Positions 56,701 through 64,000 of a stretch of 64,000 bases of DNA are shown piece by piece. The notes below the pieces were generated by a model. It was not told the DNA's origin. It saw only the letters and a program-made list of their open reading frames with translations, and ran no database searches. Within the stretch, counting starts at the first letter, position 1, and the number at the start of each line of letters is the position of its first letter. The DNA lies in the NCBI GenBank assembly GCA_031772625.1, contig CM062810.1, forward strand, positions 872,421,650-872,485,649. The letters are read 5' to 3'. The translations under genes and the position numbers were made by a program. Origin of the DNA: Pinus tabuliformis (lineage: Eukaryota > Streptophyta > Pinopsida > Pinales > Pinaceae).

Positions 56701-57915
56701 ACTAGGTTGAGGGTAGGATTGGTAATTGAAAGGTACATTTCCCGTTCCTTGAACATACGTTTGATCGGAGGGTGGTTGGAAACCTTGGTTCGAGTACTGA
56801 CCTTGGGGTTGATACCCTTGAGGCACGTACTGATACTGGGGTTGACCTTGAGGTATAAATTGATACTGGGGTTGACCTTGGGGTACATATTGAGTCTGGG
56901 GTTGACCTTAAGGAACGTACTGTCCCGTAGGTATGTACTGTCCTTGAGGTTGCCCCCCAGATTCAAATTGTGTACCTTGAGGTTGCCCCCCAGGCGAGAA
57001 TTGAGGCTGCCCCCCAAGCAGTAACTGGCCACCTTGAGGTTGAGGATTGGGAATAGAACCTGACATCATAAGAATGTCTTCTACGCTCAATGGCTTAGTA
57101 CCATTGCTTCCAGTTAATAACCCTTGCTCAATGGGTTGAGGAGATGCTCCTGAAAAAGTACCAGAAAGTGACTGATACCCGGAGGGAACAGAAGGACCGC
57201 CGTACAAAAAGGATTCAGGCGATTGAGTAAACATGGATGACTGTCCTGACATATTTACGGGAGTATAAAAACCTCTAGGTGTTGGGTGATAAGGAGCGTG
57301 AGGTGGTGAAAAACTTAACCCTGAGTTTTCTAAGAAATTAGTCAAAGAAAGATACCAAGAACTGCTCCTAGGTGGACTGTAAAAAATTGATTCACGCTCC
57401 CTTAGCTCAATAACAGGTTGATTTTCAGGGATAGGGATGCCTACTTCTTCTTCTGGAGTAAGTTCTTCAATAGCAATAAGTCCAGAAGGAAGATCTTGGG
57501 TGATTACTCTTTCTACCCTAGGTGAACCAGGACCACTAGAAATTGGAGAAACAAACCCCGATGTCGGAGTAGCAGCAAATTCACTTTCAGGCTTGGATAT
57601 TTCAGGTTCCTCACCTATATCACTAGTAGATGAAAAGTTACCAGCAATTTCGGAAACAAACACTGACTGTGGATTATAATCTGCCACTAACGGTTGAAAA
57701 TCAGGATGTACTATCATAGAAGATTCTCCTTCTTCAGGTGACCCAACTCTACTATCTCTAGGAGTTACGAGGACTTTCAAGCCTTCAGGCTGGCTCGGTA
57801 CTTCCTCAGGAGGTTGGCCCCGAAGTCTACGGGACTTCCTCAGTAACTTAGCCACGTTTACAAACTCAGGAGATTGGCCCCGAAGTCTACGGGACTGCCT
57901 TGGTAATTCAGCCAC
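50759..57915 (-). pseudogene. B: gag-pol region (fossil)
   Basis: Right to left: gag N-terminal part (from ATG 57915, acidic and Pro-rich), a Gln/Gly/Pro/Tyr-rich part (about 57060-56160), gag core (about 55900-55440, VKVFIPDQILAEWFVKSLLP), and basic linker with knuckle (DDEHFTRDCPHR, near 55085). Protease (about 54500-54150) has VIDEGASTCIMS and LLGRSWSYAM. RT (about 53260-52750) has CIDYRDINRACPKDNYP, FMDGFSGYNQI and the catalytic YLDDL. Gypsy RNase H lies at about 52510-52150. The integrase zinc region (about 51880-51680) precedes a core (about 51640-51100) with WGINFITCNPH, ITDHGRHF and YYPQENGLVES, and a C-terminal part (50995-50759). About a dozen breaks. Confidence 0.92.
56800..57030 (-). 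repeat. Tandem repeats coding for Gln/Gly-rich Gag segment
   Basis: About 30-bp units coding for PQGQPQYQ(Y/F)(V/I) recur three times at about 56821-56910. Units of about 33 bp coding for GGQPQG(T/F) recur three times at about 56948-57015. The repeats produce a low-complexity segment of prion-like composition in the gag N-terminal part. Confidence 0.85.
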
Positions 57916-59856
57916 AGTTAAAAACTTTTAACTACTTCACACGCAAACAAAGTAAAATCTCAATGAAAAGCACCTAAAGTCTCTAAAGAACCAGACAAAT
58001 TTGAATCACACGCCTAAAGAATCTAGGAGATCAAACACACACAAACAGTAACTTTCCGTACTGAAAACACTAGTTGGTGATGAAATCCAACGTTGCAGAG
58101 TTCAATACAGGTATGGTGGTTGGAACAGTTACCCCGGCAACCTGCTTAATGAATAGACTGGCACAAGTTCCTCCACTTAACCGTCTCGAGTGAAGAGAAC
58201 CCCCCAGAAAATCCAAGTGATTCTAGCCAACGTCTGCTCCAGGTACAGTGGGATCTTCCCACCACTGTCACCTTAGGAAGAATCCTAAAGAATATGGCCA
58301 CTAAGGTTACCAACTGAGACAAATATACGTGGGGGAACAGTCTACGATCTGATACGCACGCAAGGGCAGAGTAGCAAGCTCAATCCCCTTGAAGGCTCCT
58401 TGACATAATCCAAGGTTTACCAACAAGTGACCCCAGGCTCCTCGACAATGGTTAATCCGAGGTTTACCATTTTTAATACGTGAATATCTGGCGTCGTTCC
58501 CAATGAGGAAGGATTGATTCCCACACTGGTTCGGACACGATCTCGTGCTTCTCCTTTAAGAGGAGCTTTCCCAGAGCATAAATGCAACAATTGGATTTCT
58601 TCCCTACCACAAGATACAACTACTTGTTTGTTTTTACTGTCTTGGAGAGTTAATTACTCTCCTACTCCAAGACACTAGCCTAAGCTAAGTTGGTGTATCA
58701 GAGCCCTAGAAATAAAAATGTTACTAGATGAATTTTACTTTAAGCGTTATTTTTTATTGGTTTTTGTTTAAGTCAAAAGGTGCAGAGATGAAACTCATGG
58801 TATGAAGACTCGACTCAAAATCACTAAAAATGCATCTAAGATGATTTAAACAATCTTTTTCTCTTCGATGAACTTCTAAACTAAGAAAGAGTTTGAGAAT
58901 GCAAATACTTTGTAAACACAAATCTTTCTCAATCAAACAAATTAAAAGAAGAGCTTTTGCTTTTTCCAATGCACTCAAAACGAGACAACTAGTTATTTCA
59001 CAAAAATTTCCCTTTTTCGTTTCAAAGCACTCAATCACTACAAAAACAAACCTTTTTCAAAAGAGATTTTTATATTTTTTATAAAACACTCAAAACTATG
59101 GAAATGACTAACTTTGAGATCTATAAATTATAAAAACCTATTTGAAGTCAAAGCCTACTACATGTCTTTTTTAAGGATGTTTTACTTAGCTAGATGTAAG
59201 CTAAGGACTAATTTATGCAGAATCACAAATAAGTCAAGAACAACCAATTTTGTTTTCTTTTTGAAAATGAAAATCTAAACTTTAAACACAAGCTTTTCGA
59301 AGTTTTGTAAAGAGAAAACTCAAAGAGGATTCCTTAACAAAGGGAGATTTCATAAATGGTCAGACTCATAAGAAGGCTGGTAGACACTAAGGTGATCTGA
59401 AGTCCCTACAGCTTCTAAGCTCAGAGCCACTACACAACCAAAATGAAAAACAAACCCAACAAGAAAAACTCCTAGGAATTTCACCTAAAACCCTAACACT
59501 AACTAAATCAACCTAAGGAAACCTTCTGACAAGTTATATGCAGGTATGGGCAGTGGATAACAATTTCTAAACAAAAACTAAGCTGTCTAACAGAGGAAAT
59601 CTTAGGTTTTTCAAAATTTTGACAGGTCCGCAGGCCCACAGTTGACACAGGTGCGGTCCCGTTCTGTGCTAAAAGCCAAGCTGTGGGTAGGTACGCACTG
59701 TGTCAAATGGCTAGGGTGCGGTCCTCTCCCAAAGCTATGAAAAACGAAAAATAACCCTGGATCTACAAACTCTACCCAATTTTACACACAACACGCCAAA
59801 AACCGAAACAATAACACAGTTTCTCAGGTCAAAGTAAAAACAAGGAAAACAATCAA
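57916..59856 (-). other. B: 5' leader
   Basis: About 1.9 kb between the primer site and gag with no supported gene. It contains a cluster of GGTCCGCAG, GGTGCGGTCC and GGGTGCGGTCC words at about 59625-59735, the third site of the element-specific motif. Ogre-type elements can have an extra ORF upstream of gag; I do not see one here. Confidence 0.6.
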
Positions 59857-59875
59857 GTCCCCAGCGGAGTCGCCA
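59857..59875 (-). other. B: primer binding site
   Basis: On the minus strand this reads TGGCGACTCCGCTGGGGAC, three bases inside the 5' LTR. This is the kind of site seen in Tat/Ogre-type Gypsy elements. The exact tRNA is not assigned here. Confidence 0.85.
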
Positions 59876-59878
59876 TTT

Positions 59879-60933
59879 TGTCACACGGAATAAGTCGATC
59901 TTGCAGACAAGATAGACCTTCCTAGAATCTAAATAAGACCTAATGACAAGCAAACCAACCAGACACTATCTTTCTCTAAATATGCTTTTATAAACAATGG
60001 CAAACAAGTGTTTTTAGGGCCTACCTTATGTCCAACGCAAGTTTGTGGATGCCCTCGCTCCTTTGATCCAAATGAGCTCCTTTGTCGCGAATCTGCAAAC
60101 ACAAACAAGGCAAATAAATTAAATAGCACTTGAAAAGCCAATTGCATAAAACATATTTAACATGAAAGTCAAGGAGACCATGAAAAAAATAACATGAGAT
60201 ACTTGTTGAGAAAAATGAGTTTGATTGTATTAATTCAAAAGAAGAAGAACTTTACAACCTTTGCCTTGATGCTGTACAAGCTCCTCCCAGGGTCCAGCAA
60301 GAAGTCTCCTCTACTTTGACAAGTTTCACTCACTCCCCAATGAAGCCAAAAAGGTATGTGATCTCTCCTCTTAAGCTCAACTAGGAAGTCTTGATTTCAC
60401 CAGCATTTACCCTAAAAAATGTTCAGCTTCTAACCTCCTTAGCAACCAGCCCAATGCCTGTATTTATAGTGCAATGGAGGGAGGTTACTAGGTCCTCCTT
60501 CAAAGGCATAAAGCCCTCCTTCAAAGGGATAGCTCCTCTCATCAAGGGATTAGCTTCTTCTCTTTTGGGATGCATGAACCACCTCAGAGCGAACAATTCA
60601 CGTCAAAATTCCTTCTAGAAACCTCTAGAATTAACCCAAAGTGACTTTTTTAAGATAAAACTTGTGCCTTTTGACTTTCATAGGGGTCCGCACCCACACC
60701 ATTAGGGACAGAGCGGGCAGGTCCGCAATTTTTGTAAACAGAAGGCGCGGGACCACAGGTGACAGTGAGAGAAAGTGCGGAACCAGAGTTTTATTGATTT
60801 TCAATGTCTTTCTCCCATTTTCAAAGCTTGACTTGAAGAGCTGAGGTCTGAGACTTGCTTAGGAGGACAGTACAAGTGATGATAGACCCATACTGACTGC
60901 AAATAATCATGGTGACGATATTTTTGTGTAACA
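59879..60933 (-). repeat. B 5' LTR
   Basis: The LTR is 1055 bp with the same borders as the 3' LTR and about 27 substitutions. TATAAATA (minus) is at 60461-60468, and the target duplication GCTGG follows at 60934-60938. Confidence 0.97.
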
Positions 60934-61169
60934 GCTGGTCAACTGCTGTAATATTTGGGCTTGATGCTTAATAAAATTGTAGCTGGTGGATTTTGGGTTT
61001 GTTTGATGTTAATATTCGCTTTTTATTATTTACAATGGAGTTTAGGGATAAATCATATGTGAATATTCTACTTGGAGTGTTTTTATGTTAAGTGGTATCG
61101 GTATTTCTTATTAACCATTAGTGTTACTTCTTTATTAAGTATATTACAATGGTATCATAGCCATAATCT

Positions 61170-64000
61170 TGGCCAGCTGTGGGATGCCAAGAAAGGCGAA
61201 ACAAAAGGGGATTACCATCAATTGGAATAGGAAAAGGGCTAGAAGTCAAGGGAAAAATGAAGAGATTGAAGACCAAGTGGAGTCAGGAGAAGAAAGGCCA
61301 ATGGGTGATCATGAAAGTACTGAACTTGAAGATTCATGACAAAAGATTGCCGCCACTCAAGACATAATTGTTGAACTTCTTAAATTATAGACCGAGAAAC
61401 CTAATTTGAAAAGTAATAATGGGGAATGCAGTTCTTACATTCAGAGAAACAATCTGTCACATGAACATGGCAACACTCAGAGCAACCCTTTCAGCCGACC
61501 AACCATGCCACCATTCTTGGATGATACCTCTAGAGAGAAAGACTCTCTTTCACCAATTTCAGAGACAGTTACAACTTGGATGAAGGAATATGATACGTTT
61601 CCTCCCAATGTGAAAGAAACCTTAACCGTTAATGAATATTACTTCATGAAAAGTAAACAACATACGAGAACAACCACATATGGAGGCCCTCAGTCAAATA
61701 GGGATTTGCAAAAGGTCATGGGAAATGTAAATCTTCCTTTGATGGATCAACAAAGTGTTTGACACGATCGTCGGTGCAAAAGATGGATACATATTTCCAG
61801 CTCAAAGCCATGCATGTGATGGATGCCACTAAATATGCCACACTTCATCTTGATGGAGAAGCACATGAATGGTGGCAACATGACATGGTCACTCTAGGCA
61901 TGCAAACATCATCTCTTATACAAAATTCATGCAAACATTGATAGAAATATTTGGTGGAAAGGACCCTGAACTGTAATTCCGAGAGCTTACCCAACTTCGA
62001 CAGACAAGAAGCATTGAATCATATATCATGGAATTCTAGAGCTTCAGAGTAATGGTCAACAACCTCTCAATGGCTCAGATAGTCATGTTATTCATAGAAG
62101 GGTTGTCAGAACCCCTACATGGTTGGGTCAGAGCCTACCATCCTGTGAACTTGCAACACACAATTAGTAGAGGAAAGGATATGCAATATGTAGTACCCAA
62201 GGCTAGATTCCTACCCAAACCAACTATTCCTCAGAGGGGGAAAGAAGTCAAGAAGCAACAAAGGGAGCCATCAAGGAATAACCAGTTGGATGATGAAACC
62301 AGGAAAGACCTCAGGAGGCAAAGACTATGTTTCTCTTGTCAATAACCTTGGGCACCAGGTCATCGGTGTACTAAGGGGAAGGCTCACTATATTGAAGTAT
62401 TTTATGAAATCGAAGATGAAGATGAGAAACCAAATTCAGATTACAGAGAATAAAAAGGTATGGGGGCAATATAGGAACCTGAGAAGGGATTATTTATTCT
62501 CTTACAGGGGTCCCAAGGTATCCCACTCTTCAGGTCAGGGGCACCATACAAGGACAAAAAGTGACTGTGATGATTGATGGTGGGGCCTCCCACAACTTCA
62601 TTGATGCAGAATTTGTAGTTAGAAGAGGACTGACAACCAAAGAATTTAGAGGATTTACAGTTTTGATTCCTGGGAAGAAGGATCACAACCGCATAACATG
62701 CACTAAAATAGTACCTAACATGAGCCTAACAATAGGGAACTACATAGTCACACATAACTTTTTTGTTGTGGATTTCCAAGAATATCATGTAGTATTAGGG
62801 GTCCAATGGCTATATTCGATCGAGACTCACACAATAAGTTATCAAGACTTGGAATTTTCATTGACATGACCAAATGGTAATAAGTTGATGTTGAGAAGAA
62901 TGCATGCATATCCACCCAAGATTTTGACATCCAACGAGATAGAGGAAGATCTTCGACATGGGGATATTGTATGGGAATTGGAGTGTCAAATCATGGAGAA
63001 GAAATCAACAGAACCACATAAGGAGTATCCCCCTGGCATCATGGCATTGTTGCAAAAATACCAGAAGGTTTTCGGAGATATACCCCCAGGGTGACCACCT
63101 GATAGGGGATTTCAGCACATCATTGAACTAGAGGAAGGGGTACAAGCTATCATCACTACCCCTTACTGAAATCCCAAAGAATATGAGGATGAGATAGAGA
63201 AATCAATCCAAGGGTTGTTGGCATTAGGACACTTTCAACTAAGCTTTAGCCCTTTTTCTTATCAGTAGTTTTGGTCAAGAAGAAGGATGGATCCCTAAGG
63301 ATGTGCATAGATTATCAAGCACTAAATAAGGAGACCATAACAAATCGATACCCTATCCCTAGGATCAATGAGCTGATGGATGAATTAAAAGGGGCCAAGT
63401 AGTTCACAAAGATTGACCTTCACTTAGGTTATCACTAGATCAGAGTTCAAGATCAGGACATTCCAAAGGAAACTTTCAGATGCCATTATGGATACTATGA
63501 ATTCCTAGTGATGCCTTTTGGATTGACCCACACCCCCAACAATGTTTTAGTCATGTATGAACCATGTGTTTAACAAGCAGCTATGAAAATTTGTGTAGGT
63601 CTTCTTTGACAAAATCCTGATTTACATCCGAATATGGGAGAAGCATCTACAACAATTGGAAAAGGTTTTGGGGATACTAGAGGCACAACAATTTTATGCC
63701 AAAATCTCCAAATTTGAGTTTGGCGTGACAAAATTATTATATATTGGCCACATCATCAGAGTCCAAGGCATCAATGTGCACCAGGAGAAGATTTAAGCCA
63801 TTATTAATTGGCCCACTCCCAAAAATGTAATAGAATTAAGAAGTCTCTTAGGTATTTGTACCTATTAAAGAAGATTTTTTTAAGGGGTATTCACAGTTAG
63901 CAACACCTCTTACTGAACTAAAAAAAAGGCGAGCCTTTGTATGGACAAATATAGCACAAGAAAAATTTGAGTGCATGAAGGAAGTGATGAGTTCATGCCC
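61170..64000 (+). pseudogene. D: Gypsy gag-pol, partial (fossil)
   Basis: Gag spans about 61170-62400, with a basic tail and a knuckle beginning LCFSCQ near 62330. Protease spans about 62555-62870, with VMIDGGASHNFIDAEFV and [15 protein letters not shown] spans about 63270-63780, with [24 protein letters not shown] and EFLVMPFGL. RNase H starts near 63850 and runs off the window. The motifs place it near the chromoviruses (compare element C). Gag and RT are fragmented, with roughly ten breaks in the visible part. Confidence 0.85.

Larger units (their letters stand above)
45503..60933 (-). mobile_element. B: complete giant Tat/Ogre-type Ty3/Gypsy element
   Basis: The element is 15,431 bp with 1055-bp LTRs and a target duplication GCTGG (45498-45502 and 60934-60938). 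Order on the minus strand: 5' LTR, primer site, 2-kb leader, gag with a long Gln/Pro/Gly-rich part, protease, RT, RNase H, integrase and archaeal-type RNase H. A convergent antisense PMD ORF, a 2.2-kb noncoding block with hairpins and the 3' LTR complete it. About 27 of 1055 LTR sites differ (2.6%), so it is young, similar to C. It is structurally whole with about a dozen breaks in coding regions. It is inserted in the LTR of D. Confidence 0.96.
44420..61148 (+). repeat. D 5' LTR, split by element B
   Basis: The two parts, 44420-45502 and 60939-61148, give a net LTR of about 1.29 kb. The start TGTAATATCCCC resembles Gypsy LTR starts elsewhere in the window (TGTAACAACCCC, TGTAATGCCC). The end TATATTACA lies one base before a near-perfect initiator-Met primer site. 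AAATA/AATA simple repeats occur near 44455-44500. The left boundary is inferred from the TG start only, since the partner LTR is outside the window. ORFs such as 45017-45232 are not supported as genes. Confidence 0.6.
44420..64000 (+). mobile_element. D: Ty3/Gypsy element, cut by the window edge, hosting B
   Basis: Its 5' LTR starts near 44420 and ends at 61148 once element B (with one copy of its target duplication) is taken out. A primer site (TGGTATCATAGC, 61150-61161) follows, then gag, protease, RT and the start of RNase H up to the window end. The 3' half lies outside. It is fragmented, with roughly ten breaks in the visible part, and older than B, since B sits inside its LTR. Confidence 0.8.

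Noticed and set aside
56623-57024. 133-codon plus-strand ORF with Leu/Arg repeats
   Set aside because: It is the opposite strand of the tandem repeats in the gag of B and has no independent support.
1-64000. CRISPR arrays, bacterial operons, rRNA or tRNA genes
   Set aside because: No regular spacer-repeat pattern and no rRNA or tRNA gene was seen; tRNA-like words are only primer binding sites of LTR elements.

Overview
The window is nuclear DNA of a seed plant with a large, transposon-dominated genome. A gymnosperm is plausible but not proven: LTR elements are nested at least three deep, copies of different ages lie side by side, and there is almost no host coding sequence. I find no rRNA, tRNA, CRISPR array or intact host gene. 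The only recognisable host piece is a short fragment of a receptor-like cytoplasmic kinase (5238-5400, minus).

Layout. 1-1527 is unassigned DNA with small repeats. 1528-5237 is a 5'-truncated Copia element (F1, plus) whose LTR end abuts the kinase fragment. 5401-8263 holds unrecognised coding-like patches on the minus strand. 8264-18173 reads as one long LTR (about 2.3 kb net) of an old minus-strand Ty3/Gypsy element (E). It is split by a solo-LTR-like insertion rich in tandem repeats (about 8694-10854) and by a complete minus-strand Copia (F2, 12416-17878, target duplication CCTTT). E continues to 19223, where an LTR of a sister element (E2, 19224-about 20815) begins. That LTR is joined to the gag of another minus-strand Copia (G), which is itself interrupted by a complete plus-strand chromovirus (C, 21128-27018, target duplication GAGAC). 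The 1-kb LTR of G (27373-28381) sits in the left LTR of the next element.

Two related giant Ty3/Gypsy elements of Tat/Ogre type dominate the right half, both with gag-pol on the minus strand. A spans 28382-43889 and is older: its LTR remnants differ at roughly 9% of sites. B spans 45503-60933, is 15.4 kb long, has 1055-bp LTRs differing at about 2.6%, and has the target duplication GCTGG. Each carries, in the same order, a gag with a low-complexity N-terminal part, protease, reverse transcriptase, RNase H and integrase. After the integrase comes a second, archaeal-type RNase H preceded by a splice-acceptor-like AG. Next is a convergent plus-strand two-exon ORF with a plant mobile domain, then a noncoding block with an ordered array of hairpins, then the 3' LTR. 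A's leader contains a Gag-only element in an inside-out order (H, about 40990-42840). B lies inside the 5' LTR of a further plus-strand Gypsy element (D, 44420 to beyond the window), whose gag, protease and RT run off the right edge.

The most unusual signals are shared by A and B. They are the hairpin array upstream of the antisense ORF, the position of the second RNase H after integrase, and GC-rich motifs at three matching sites whose sequence is specific to each element. All these elements are fossils: every coding region is broken to some degree, C and F1 least and E, A and G most. Element names A-H are labels used only in this annotation.
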